From: Alphaproteobacteria bacterium
Lineage (GTDB): Bacteria; Pseudomonadota; Alphaproteobacteria; Rhizobiales; Devosiaceae
Direction: 5' to 3'
NCBI GenBank assembly: GCA_018820005.1
Contig: JAHJOS010000171.1
Coordinates: 1-10,512 of the forward strand
DNA: 10,512 nt
Positions 1-6,748 of this stretch are shown here, one piece after another; within the stretch, counting starts at the first letter, position 1, and every line of letters begins with the position of its first letter. Below the pieces are notes generated by a model, which saw only the letters and a program-made list of their open reading frames with translations, ran no database searches and was not told the origin of the DNA. A program made the translations under genes and the position numbers.

Positions 1-1
1 A

Positions 2-532
2 AGCCGATCCATGCAGCGGGAACTGACGCATTCGGCCAATCATGACGAACTGACCGGCCTGCCCAATCGCGCAGCGTTTGAGCGTGCGCTCAACGGCGCC
101 ATAGCCACTGCTGTCGCCAACAAGGGCAATCACTGCCTGCTCTATATCGATCTGGACAGGTTCAAGCCTGTCAACGATTCGGCAGGCCATGCTGCGGGCG
201 ACGCCTTGCTGCGCCAGATTGGTCAGACCATCCGCGGCAGCTGCCGCCGGCATGACCTCGCCGCAAGAATTGGCGGGGATGAATTTGCGGTTCTGCTGCT
301 GGATTGTCCGCCCGCCAGCGGCAAAGCCATTGCCGACAAGATCGTACGGGCCATTGGCGCTCTGGCGTTCGACTGGGCCGGACGCACCTATAGGGTCGGT
401 GCCAGTGTCGGCGTTACGATCGTCTCGCGCGAAGCTGCATCGCCTCTGGGCTTCATGGGTGAAGCCGATGCAGCCTGTTATGCCGCAAAGGCGCGCGGGC
501 GTGGGACTGCCGTGGCATTCCAGACCCTTTAG
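2..532 (+). CDS. GGDEF domain diguanylate cyclase, 5'-truncated by the window edge
   Basis: C-terminal catalytic domain of a diguanylate cyclase, which condenses two GTP into the second messenger cyclic di-GMP. Counting from the first in-frame Met (base 11), the domain opens with DELTGLPNR (12-20), has the metal-binding YIDLDRFK segment (45-52, Asp47) and ND at 55-56, and shows an intact RIGGDEF active site (86-92). The product-inhibition I-site RxxD is present as RRHD (79-82), exactly five residues before GGDEF, so feedback inhibition is likely. The frame is open to the left edge and Met at base 11 sits at the very start of the domain, so the true start and any sensor or PAS region lie outside the window. 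The stop codon overlaps by 4 bases the end of the convergent flavoprotein gene. Family and activity are secure; the input signal is unknown. Confidence 0.9.
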   Translation, partial: SRSMQRELTHSANHDELTGLPNRAAFERALNGAIATAVANKGNHCLLYIDLDRFKPVNDSAGHAAGDALLRQIGQTIRGSCRRHDLAARIGGDEFAVLLLDCPPASGKAIADKIVRAIGALAFDWAGRTYRVGASVGVTIVSREAASPLGFMGEADAACYAAKARGRGTAVAFQTL

Positions 533-1908
533 TCGAGCGGCTTGAGATCGGCCAGCATGGTGGGGATCAGCTCACTGACCGTGGGATGGATATGCACCGT
601 GTGCATCATGGTCGTGTAGGGGGTTTTGGCAGCCATCAGCTGCAACAGGCTTTGAACCACCTCATCGCCACCAATGCCCAGCACAGCCGCACCGAGTACC
701 TGATGGGTCTGGGCATCGACCAGCACCTTCATCATGCCCTGGGTTTCACCCCGCTCGCGCGCACGACTGACATTGCTCATCAGGCGGGTCGCCATCAGCG
801 CCTTGCGGCCTGAATTGCGGACTTCGGCCTCAGTCATGCCGATGCGGCCCAAGGGCGGATCGATAAAAAGTCCATAGACTGGAATGCGACCAGCAACGGA
901 CCGCGTGCCGCCGTCGATGACGTTATCGGCGACGATTTCAAAGTCGTTGTATGATGTGTGGGTAAAGGCGCCGCGCCCGTTGATATCGCCCATTGCCCAG
1001 ATGCCGGGGACATTGGTGCGCAGATGGTCATCAGTAACGATATAGCCGCGAGGGTCGGTCGCAACACCTGCCGCAGGAAGGTCGAGCGCGGCCGTATTTG
1101 GCTTGCGGCCCAGCGCGATCAGCAGATGACTGCCTTCCACAGAAACACGGCGCGTCCCCGATTTGAGCGACACCAGCACACCGTTGCCCGCCCGCGCCAC
1201 GGCTTCAACCGTGGTATCGAACAGGAAGGAGGTGCCTTCGGCCTCCAGTATCTGCCGGATATGGGTGGAGATATCTGCATCTTCGCGTTGCGCTGGCCGC
1301 GGCCCCCGCTCGATTACGGTGACCTTCGACCCGAAGCGCGAATACATATGCGCAAATTCGAGCCCGATGTAGCTTGCCCCGGCGATAATCAGGTGCCCCG
1401 GCAGGGTGTCGAGCTCCATGATTGAGCTATTGGTGAGGTAAGGGACATCGTTAAGACCGGGCCAGTCCGGGATGCTGGCACGGGCACCCGCATTGATGAA
1501 GATCTGTTCGGACTGCAGCAACCGACTGCCAACCTGCACCTGGGTTGGAGAAACGAAGCGCCCCTCACCCTTGATGTATTCGAGACTCTTATAACCATTC
1601 AGCCAGTTGGTCAGGCCAGTGACCGAGGCCTGTACTATGGCATCCTTGCGGGCCTTGACCGCTGGCATATCGACGCTCACAGGTCCTTGCACTCTGACGC
1701 CAAAATCGGCTGCGCGACGCGCGGCCCAGGCCGCACGGGCGCTGGCGACCAGCGTCTTGGTGGGGGTGCAACCATCGTTGACGCAAGTACCGCCCAGATG
1801 CTCGCGCTCGACGAGCGCCACAGTGCGCCCGGCCTCGGCCAGACGAGCCGCCAGGAACGGGCCCGATTGGCCAGCACCGATCACGATGGCGTCGAATTGG
1901 TCCGACAT
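529..1908 (-). CDS. FAD-dependent pyridine nucleotide-disulfide oxidoreductase (class I, mercuric-reductase/RclA-like)
   Basis: A 459-residue class-I flavoprotein disulfide reductase. The N-terminal FAD-binding fold has GAGQSG (11-16) and the redox-active disulfide GGTCVNDGC (39-47, Cys42/Cys47). A central NAD(P)H-binding fold follows, then an FAD-contacting AMGDING segment, and a dimerisation domain ending with the catalytic pair in HIHPTVSE (His441, Glu446). Both the disulfide and the His-Glu dyad are therefore intact, as in an active reductase. There is no N-terminal heavy-metal domain and no C-terminal Cys pair, so true mercuric reductase (MerA) is unlikely; the overall form is closer to RclA/YkgC-type or generic 'FAD-containing oxidoreductase' proteins. 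The substrate is unknown. I chose ATG at 1908 because AAGGAG lies 9 bases upstream; an upstream TTG at 1938 adds ten residues but would put that ribosome site inside the gene. It follows sthA by 66 bases on the same strand, probably co-transcribed. Confidence 0.88.
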   Translation of the reverse strand: MSDQFDAIVIGAGQSGPFLAARLAEAGRTVALVEREHLGGTCVNDGCTPTKTLVASARAAWAARRAADFGVRVQGPVSVDMPAVKARKDAIVQASVTGLTNWLNGYKSLEYIKGEGRFVSPTQVQVGSRLLQSEQIFINAGARASIPDWPGLNDVPYLTNSSIMELDTLPGHLIIAGASYIGLEFAHMYSRFGSKVTVIERGPRPAQREDADISTHIRQILEAEGTSFLFDTTVEAVARAGNGVLVSLKSGTRRVSVEGSHLLIALGRKPNTAALDLPAAGVATDPRGYIVTDDHLRTNVPGIWAMGDINGRGAFTHTSYNDFEIVADNVIDGGTRSVAGRIPVYGLFIDPPLGRIGMTEAEVRNSGRKALMATRLMSNVSRARERGETQGMMKVLVDAQTHQVLGAAVLGIGGDEVVQSLLQLMAAKTPYTTMMHTVHIHPTVSELIPTMLADLKPLD

Positions 1909-1914
1909 GACCGT
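1909..1914 (-). other. Spacer between the flavoprotein start codon and its ribosome binding site
   Basis: Read on the - strand, AAGGAG occupies about 1918-1923 and is followed by a 9-base spacer (1909-1917) and ATG at 1908. This is the strongest Shine-Dalgarno match among the - strand genes here, and it decides the start of the flavoprotein against the TTG at 1938. The marked bases are part of the spacer. Confidence 0.6.
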
Positions 1915-1974
1915 TGGCTCCTTGAACAACTCCACCAAGCCTAAGGCTGCCGAAATGAGTTCGCCAGTGGCAAA

Positions 1975-3390
1975 CTACTCGATTGGCGCGATGGGCGTAT
2001 TGCGTGGCATGCGGTTCCAGGCATCGAGCGCTGCGATCTTGTAGGCTTCGGCCAGCGTCGGATAGTTGAAGGCGTTCTCCACAAAATAGTCGAGCGTGCC
2101 GCCCAGATTGAGCACCGCCTGGCCAATATGGATCAGCTCGGTCGCTCCCTCGCCGACAATGTGCACGCCCAGCAGTTTGCGGGTCTCGAGCGAAAAGATC
2201 ATTTTCATCATGCCCGACTGAAGGCCCATGATGTGACCGCGCGAGGTTTCGCGGAAGCGCGCCACACCGCTCTCATAGGCGATGCCCTGCGAACGCACCT
2301 GTTGCTCGGTCAGCCCGACAGTTGAAATCTCGGGCACAGCATAGATGCCATAGGGAAAAAACGCCGGGGCTGGCGGCATAGCTGCCCCGCAGGCATGCAG
2401 CGCAGCGATGCGCCCCTGCTCCATGGAGGTGGAAGCAAGGGACGGAAAACCGATGACGTCGCCCGCCGCATAGATGTTGCGGGTGGCCGTCTGAAAGGTG
2501 ATGGGATCGACCTTGAGACGGCCGCGGTCGGCGGTTTCGATGCCGCAATTTTCCAGACCGAGATCGGCTGTGGCGCCGGAGCGTCCAGCCGCATAGAGCA
2601 GCATATCGGAGCGGATACGGCGGCCATCGGCGAGAATGGCGACTGGCCAGCCCTGCTCATCGAGTTCGACGGTCTCGACCTTGGCGCCAAATCGGATGGT
2701 CATGCCGCGCTTGCGCAGATCGTGCGTGAATTCCTCGATTATCTCGCGGTCGATGAAATCGAGAATGGTGTCGCGTGGCTCGATAATGGTGACGGGAACA
2801 TCAAGAGCGGAAAAAATCGTGGCGTATTCAATGCCGATAACCCCGGCGCCCACGACGGTCAGGCTGCGCGGTACGCGTGGTTCGGAAACCAGGCTGTCGC
2901 TATCGACCACGGAGTGATCGTTGAAAGGAATATTGGCCGGACGGTAAGGCGCTGTGCCAACTGCGATCACTGCGTGTTCGAAACCAAAGGTATGCACCTC
3001 GCCGGCCGGATCGGTGACGCTGATGTGGTTGGCATCGATGAAGCGTGCCTTGCCGGCAAAGGTGCGAACGCCATTGCGGGCGAACTGGTGTTCAAGCACT
3101 TCGATTTCATAGTCCAGCGTCATGCGCAGCCGAGCGCCAAGGTCCTTGCCCTCGATGTCCTTCTTGACGCGGTATGACAATCCGTAAAAGCCGCGTTCGC
3201 GCCAGCCCGAGAGGTTGAGTACAGTTTCGCGCAGGGTCTTGGAGGGGATGGTGCCGGTATGTACCGACACACCACCCAGCCGCAGCCGGTTCTCTACCAC
3301 CAGCACCGACTTACCCAGCTTGGCAGCCTGGATAGCGGCGCGACGGCCCGCAGGACCGCTGCCAATGACGACGATGTTGTATGTGTTCAA
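1975..3390 (-). CDS. sthA: Si-specific NAD(P)(+) transhydrogenase (soluble transhydrogenase)
   Basis: Soluble flavoprotein that moves reducing equivalents between NADPH and NAD+ to balance the two cofactor pools. At 471 residues it is close to E. coli SthA (466). It has the FAD motif GSGPAG (10-15), a second Rossmann motif GAGVIGIEYA for the nicotinamide nucleotide, AAGDVIGFPSLAS for FAD, and a C-terminal FNYPTLAEAY. Diagnostic for SthA rather than lipoamide or mercuric reductase are TGTIPSK (45-51), where the second redox cysteine is Thr47, and Tyr-Pro-Thr in place of the catalytic His-Pro-Thr. The first cysteine is also lost (Ser42), whereas E. coli SthA keeps it as I recall. The start is TTG at 3390: the frame is closed by a stop at 3421-3423, no ATG or GTG lies between, and translation from TTG gives the expected NTYNIVVIG start. 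The ribosome site is a modest GGGGG. It lies 99 bases after the LOG gene and 66 before the flavoprotein. Confidence 0.92.
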   Translation of the reverse strand: MNTYNIVVIGSGPAGRRAAIQAAKLGKSVLVVENRLRLGGVSVHTGTIPSKTLRETVLNLSGWRERGFYGLSYRVKKDIEGKDLGARLRMTLDYEIEVLEHQFARNGVRTFAGKARFIDANHISVTDPAGEVHTFGFEHAVIAVGTAPYRPANIPFNDHSVVDSDSLVSEPRVPRSLTVVGAGVIGIEYATIFSALDVPVTIIEPRDTILDFIDREIIEEFTHDLRKRGMTIRFGAKVETVELDEQGWPVAILADGRRIRSDMLLYAAGRSGATADLGLENCGIETADRGRLKVDPITFQTATRNIYAAGDVIGFPSLASTSMEQGRIAALHACGAAMPPAPAFFPYGIYAVPEISTVGLTEQQVRSQGIAYESGVARFRETSRGHIMGLQSGMMKMIFSLETRKLLGVHIVGEGATELIHIGQAVLNLGGTLDYFVENAFNYPTLAEAYKIAALDAWNRMPRNTPIAPIE

Positions 3391-3443
3391 GACCAGCCCC
3401 CGATTCGACGTCAGCGACGCCTACCCGGTGACTGTGACACTGC

Positions 3444-3462
3444 CATTGCGCCTAGTGCAATG
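3444..3462. promoter_or_regulatory. Inverted repeat CATTGC-N7-GCAATG upstream of sthA, possible operator
   Basis: The arms CATTGC (3444-3449) and GCAATG (3457-3462) are perfect inverted repeats around a 7-base centre, and one further symmetric C/G pair lies inside the centre. The site lies about 55-70 bases upstream of the sthA start codon, in the 99-base gap behind the LOG gene. No T-run follows on the - strand, so it does not look like an intrinsic terminator. Size and place fit a dimeric repressor or activator site. The regulator is not known and a chance palindrome is possible. Confidence 0.35.
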
Positions 3463-3489
3463 CGTGGGGTCACAAGGCTGGATTGCAGC

Positions 3490-4350
3490 CTAATCCCCAC
3501 GCAAGACCTCATCGACTACCGGCAGGTTGTAGAACTGCCGCACGACGTCCCAGCCCTCCTCGGCTGTGTCAACGATTGTAAAGAGATCCGGGTCGGTTGG
3601 GGCAATGGTACCTGCCTCGGCCAACGCTTCGAAATTGATGACCTTGCCCCAAAACTCTGCGCCGAACAGCAGAAGCGGCACCCGGTCCATGCGGCCGGTC
3701 TGGATCAGGGTCAGGGTTTCAAAGAACTCATCGAGCGTGCCGAAGCCACCGGGGAAAACCGCGACGGCCTTGGCCCGCATCAGGAAGTGGATCTTGCGGG
3801 TAGCGAAATAGTGGAAGTTGAAGCTGAGTTCGGGCGTGACATAGGGATTGGGCGCCTGCTCGTGCGGCAGCACAATATTGAGCCCGATCGAAGGCGCGCC
3901 AACATCGGCTGCACCCCGGTTGCCTGCCTCCATGACACCGGGCCCACCGCCGGTGACGACCACGTAGTCCTTGCAATCGAGCGATTTGGAAGTGGCCGAC
4001 GCCAGTTGGGCAAAATGGCGGGCTTCATCGTAATAGCGGGATGCAGCCAGAAGGTTGGCGCGCTGCACATCATTGCGGGCGGCCCAGGCGTCCTTGCCCG
4101 GCTCGGGGATGCGTGCGCCGCCAAACAAGACGACAGTGGAATTGATCCCGCGTTCGCGCAGACGAAACTCGGTCTTGAGATACTCGAGCTGGAAGCGGAT
4201 GCCGCGGGTATCTTCCGAAGTGAGAAATTCATCGTCGGCAAAGGCAAGGCGGAATGCTGCCGACTCGGTCTGCGGTGTCTGTGGCGCGCGCTTGCTTGCG
4301 GCGACGTCTTCGCCGGATGTGCGCAGCGGGGTGGGGCGGCGTTTGGCCAT
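3490..4350 (-). CDS. LOG family (TIGR00730-type) nucleotide phosphoribohydrolase
   Basis: A 286-residue Rossmann-fold protein of the LOG ('lonely guy') family, whose studied members cleave nucleoside 5'-monophosphates into base and ribose 5-phosphate. Plant and some bacterial members activate cytokinins; others act on AMP or CMP. Both signature motifs are clear: GGGPGVMEAGNRGA (134-147) and PGGFGTLDE (200-208), with a conserved ATRKIHFL segment (183-190) holding the likely catalytic Arg185 alongside Glu208. The first 30 residues are basic and Ala/Pro-rich and probably disordered. Its length fits the longer bacterial type rather than the roughly 190-residue short type. ATG at 4350 is preceded by GGAG at a 7-base spacing, a convincing start. 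It is divergent from ffs-dnaX and leads into sthA. The substrate cannot be read from the sequence. Confidence 0.88.
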   Translation of the reverse strand: MAKRRPTPLRTSGEDVAASKRAPQTPQTESAAFRLAFADDEFLTSEDTRGIRFQLEYLKTEFRLRERGINSTVVLFGGARIPEPGKDAWAARNDVQRANLLAASRYYDEARHFAQLASATSKSLDCKDYVVVTGGGPGVMEAGNRGAADVGAPSIGLNIVLPHEQAPNPYVTPELSFNFHYFATRKIHFLMRAKAVAVFPGGFGTLDEFFETLTLIQTGRMDRVPLLLFGAEFWGKVINFEALAEAGTIAPTDPDLFTIVDTAEEGWDVVRQFYNLPVVDEVLRGD

Positions 4351-4437
4351 TGTTGGGCTCCAGGTGAGTCGCCCCCTTTCTAGAGCATTGCGGCGTGGCG
4401 AGGAAACACGGTGCCGCGATCAATCCCCGCGCGGGTC

Positions 4438-4466
4438 TTGCCATCGGGCCAATTAATTCGCATATA
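4438..4466 (+). promoter_or_regulatory. Sigma-70-type promoter for ffs (and perhaps dnaX)
   Basis: TTGCCA (4438-4443) and CATATA (4461-4466) are separated by exactly 17 bases. Transcription would begin around 4473-4475, which is where the predicted closing stem of the SRP RNA begins. The agreement of spacing, box quality and RNA 5' end makes this the best-supported promoter in the window. It was not tested experimentally. Confidence 0.65.
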
Positions 4467-4473
4467 GCGCATC

Positions 4474-4566
4474 GGGAGGTTGGCGCGGACGTGTTCCTCG
4501 CCAACCGGGTCAGGTCCGGAAGGAAGCAGCCCCAACGAGACCTTCACGGGTCGATGCCAGCCTCCT
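4474..4566 (+). ncRNA. ffs: Signal recognition particle RNA, small bacterial type (4.5S RNA)
   Basis: RNA scaffold of the bacterial signal recognition particle; it binds Ffh and FtsY and directs nascent membrane proteins to the translocon. The near-invariant SRP domain IV core is at 4508-4532: GGTCAGGTCC followed by GGAAGGAAGCAGCC, with the GGAA tetraloop and the asymmetric A/C-rich internal loops that Ffh binds. The ends pair: bases 4475-4484 (GGAGGTTGGC) match 4556-4565 (GCCAGCCTCC) over ten pairs with one G-U wobble. That gives a hairpin RNA of about 93 nt, typical of the small type without an Alu domain. A promoter ends just before the 5' end. The gene lies directly upstream of dnaX, an arrangement I recall as common in alphaproteobacteria. 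Exact ends are inferred from the stem. Confidence 0.93.
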
Positions 4567-4571
4567 ACTTC

Positions 4572-4594
4572 AGCCTTTTGCCGCAATAGGCTTT
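4572..4594 (+). terminator. Hairpin after ffs, possible weak or partial terminator
   Basis: AGCCT (4572-4576) pairs with AGGCT (4588-4592), continued inward by TTG/CAA around a CCG loop with a single T-T mismatch between the two helices. Only three T follow (4592-4594), so any termination would be incomplete. It lies 6 bases after the SRP RNA stem and 50 bases before dnaX. It could instead be a processing signal that separates ffs from a longer dnaX transcript. Confidence 0.4.
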
Positions 4595-4642
4595 GCACAG
4601 CCGGGGCAGAGGCTTTCCCACCCGATGTGGTAAGAAAGCAAA

Positions 4643-6415
4643 ATGGCTGGCTCCGATTCTGCTTCATCTCCCTATCTCGTCCTGGCGCGTAAGTATCGTC
4701 CGCGCGACTTCACCACGCTCGTTGGTCAGGACGCCATGGTTCAAACGCTGGGCAATGCCTTTGCACAGAACCGTATCCATCACGCCTTCATCCTGACCGG
4801 TGTGCGCGGCGTGGGCAAAACCACCACGGCCCGCATCCTGGCGCGCGCCTTCAACTATGAGGATGCCAGCGGCCCCCATCCCACACTCGATCTCAGAGTC
4901 GAGGGTGAGCATTGCCGCGCCATCATCGAAGGCCGCCATGTCGACGTGATCGAAATGGACGCGGCCTCCAATACCGGTATTGGCGACATTCGCGAGATCA
5001 TCGACTCGGTGAAATACGCGCCGTCGTCTGCGCCCTACAAAGTCTATGTTATCGACGAAGTGCACATGCTCTCCACGGCAGCCTTCAATGGGCTGCTCAA
5101 GACGCTGGAAGAGCCACCGCCGTATGTGAAGTTCATCTTTGCGACCACCGAGATCCGCAAGGTCCCGGTGACGATCCTGAGCCGCTGCATGCGGTTCGAT
5201 CTGCGCCGGATTACGCCCGAGATCATGTCGGCTTATCTCGAATCGATCCTCAACCAGGAAGGCATCGGCTTTGAGCCGGAAGCGCTGGCGATGATCGTGC
5301 GGGCCGGCGAAGGCTCGGCGCGTGACAATCTGAGCCTGCTCGATCAGGCCATTGCTCATGGCAATGGCACGGTCACCGCAGCCACGGTCAAGGCCATGCT
5401 GGGGCTTGGCGATCGCGCCCGCATCATCGATCTGTTCGAAGAACTGATGGGGGGGCGCATTGGCGCTGCCATCGAGATCATGCGCAGCCTTTATGACATG
5501 GGCGCCGATCCACAGACGCTGATAGCCGACCTGGCCGACTTCACCCACCTGGTGACCCGCATCAAAGTGGTGCCGGCGGCGGCCGAAGATGTATCACTGA
5601 CCCCAGACGAACGGCGACGCGGCGCCGATCTGGCAGTCCGACTGCCGATGCGCGCGCTGACGCGCGCCTGGCAAATCCTGTTCAAGGGCCATGACGAGGT
5701 CGCGCGCGCCAACAACGGACTGCAGGCCGCCGAAATGGCGCTGATCCGGCTGGCCTATGCCGCCGATCTGCCGAGCCCCGACGATCTCATCGCGCGGCTG
5801 GCCAACCAGCCGGCGCCGGCCCCCGCCGCGCCGTCGATGGCCCTGCCGCCGCGCAGCGACCGTCCTTCGGGGCCCTCGGGTGGCGGCACCTCCAGCGCCT
5901 CGGCCATGCGGATCGAACAGCCCGAGCCGGTCGATGCGGTGGCGGCAGCGCCCGAGGCGCCGCAGGCCATAGCCGTGCCCAAGCCGGCGCTTGCGACCGT
6001 CACCAGCTACAAGGATCTGATTGCCCTGGCCGGCGCCAAGCGGGATGTGCTGGTCAAGTTGGCCCTTGAAGGGGCCATGCGTCCCATTTCGTTCGAACAA
6101 GGTCGCATCGAAGTGGCCCTGATGGACGGCACCGATCCGGGCATCATCGCGACGCTATCGGCGCGTCTCCAGGCATGGACCGGCGAGCGCTGGCTGGTAA
6201 TGGTTTCAACCAAACCACCGGAAGGGCTGACGCTGCGTCAGGAAAACGACCAGCGCAAGCGGGCAGACCACGAAGCGGCCCATGCCGATCCGCTGGTGAA
6301 GGCCATATTGGAGACATTCCCGGGTGCCAAGGTCGTCAATGTCACGGTGCGTGACGACGCCACAGCCGTGGTTGACGACGTTCCGCCACCCCCATTCGAA
6401 GAGGAAGACGAATGA
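4643..6415 (+). CDS. dnaX: DNA polymerase III subunit gamma/tau
   Basis: Clamp-loader ATPase of the replicative DNA polymerase III holoenzyme; it opens and loads the beta clamp and, as tau, links polymerase cores. It has 590 residues. The AAA+ module starts at LARKYRPRDF (14-23), with Walker A GVRGVGKTT (53-61), Walker B YVIDEVHML (135-143) and the SRC motif with its arginine finger (180-182). A lid and collar region follow, then an Ala/Pro-rich linker (about 390-455) and a C-terminal tau-type domain. The four-cysteine zinc module normally between Walker A and B is degenerate: only Cys91 is left, aligning with the last E. coli ligand. I see no long A-run for the gamma frameshift. ATG at 4643 gives the expected N-terminus, but the ribosome site is weak (AAGAAAG). 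The stop overlaps the ybaB start as ATGA, a sign of translational coupling. Confidence 0.96.
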   Translation: MAGSDSASSPYLVLARKYRPRDFTTLVGQDAMVQTLGNAFAQNRIHHAFILTGVRGVGKTTTARILARAFNYEDASGPHPTLDLRVEGEHCRAIIEGRHVDVIEMDAASNTGIGDIREIIDSVKYAPSSAPYKVYVIDEVHMLSTAAFNGLLKTLEEPPPYVKFIFATTEIRKVPVTILSRCMRFDLRRITPEIMSAYLESILNQEGIGFEPEALAMIVRAGEGSARDNLSLLDQAIAHGNGTVTAATVKAMLGLGDRARIIDLFEELMGGRIGAAIEIMRSLYDMGADPQTLIADLADFTHLVTRIKVVPAAAEDVSLTPDERRRGADLAVRLPMRALTRAWQILFKGHDEVARANNGLQAAEMALIRLAYAADLPSPDDLIARLANQPAPAPAAPSMALPPRSDRPSGPSGGGTSSASAMRIEQPEPVDAVAAAPEAPQAIAVPKPALATVTSYKDLIALAGAKRDVLVKLALEGAMRPISFEQGRIEVALMDGTDPGIIATLSARLQAWTGERWLVMVSTKPPEGLTLRQENDQRKRADHEAAHADPLVKAILETFPGAKVVNVTVRDDATAVVDDVPPPPFEEEDE

Positions 6416-6735
6416 AAGACATCATGGGCATGATGAAGGCTGCCAGCGAAATGAAGGGCAAGATGGAGGCCATGCAGGCCGAGCTTGCCGAGTTGGTAGT
6501 GGAAGGTCGCTCTGGCGGCGGCATGGTTATCGTCTCCCTTAGCGGCAAGGGCGAGATGAAGAGCGTCAAGATCGACCCGTCGCTGTTCAGGGAAGACGAC
6601 GTAGACGTGCTTGAGGACCTCATCATCGCTGCCCACAACGATGCAAAGGCCAAGAGTGAAGCCGAGATGCAGCGCAAGATGGCCGATGTGACGGCAGGGC
6701 TGCCGATCCCGCCCGGCATGAAGTTCCCGTTCTAG
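6412..6735 (+). CDS. ybaB: YbaB/EbfC family nucleoid-associated DNA-binding protein
   Basis: Small dimeric nucleoid-associated protein of 107 residues, the usual family length. It begins with the Met- and Lys-rich helix typical of the family (MKDIMGMMKAASEMK), continues with an amphipathic helix, a short beta segment with the conserved GGGMVIVSLSGKGEMKSV, and an acidic helix with LIIAAHNDAKAK, and ends in the usual Gly/Pro-rich tail (LPIPPGMKFPF). Studied homologues bind DNA as dimers and affect gene expression and DNA organisation; a link to RecR-dependent repair has been suggested from the persistent gene neighbourhood. Its ATG overlaps the dnaX stop by four bases, and recR begins 13 bases after its stop, so the three are very probably co-translated from one mRNA. 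Start and identity are secure. Confidence 0.95.
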   Translation: MKDIMGMMKAASEMKGKMEAMQAELAELVVEGRSGGGMVIVSLSGKGEMKSVKIDPSLFREDDVDVLEDLIIAAHNDAKAKSEAEMQRKMADVTAGLPIPPGMKFPF

Positions 6736-6748
6736 GCGAACTCAGGAA

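Noticed and set aside
529..1908. Mercuric reductase (merA)
   Set aside because: No heavy-metal domain and no C-terminal Cys pair; no mer genes nearby.
1909..1938. Ten-codon N-terminal extension of the flavoprotein from a TTG
   Set aside because: The good AAGGAG site lies inside this stretch and points to ATG at 1908.
2395..3177. 260-codon + strand ORF opposite sthA
   Set aside because: Antisense shadow of a clear SthA; no recognisable motif.
3259..4383. Long + strand ORF (374 codons) opposite the LOG gene and part of sthA
   Set aside because: It lies antisense to two well-recognised genes, has no family-like motif, and is explained by the GC-rich codon pattern of the real strand.
4664..5548. 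294-codon - strand ORF opposite dnaX
   Set aside because: Antisense to the conserved AAA+ region; its residues are biased as expected from a shadow frame.
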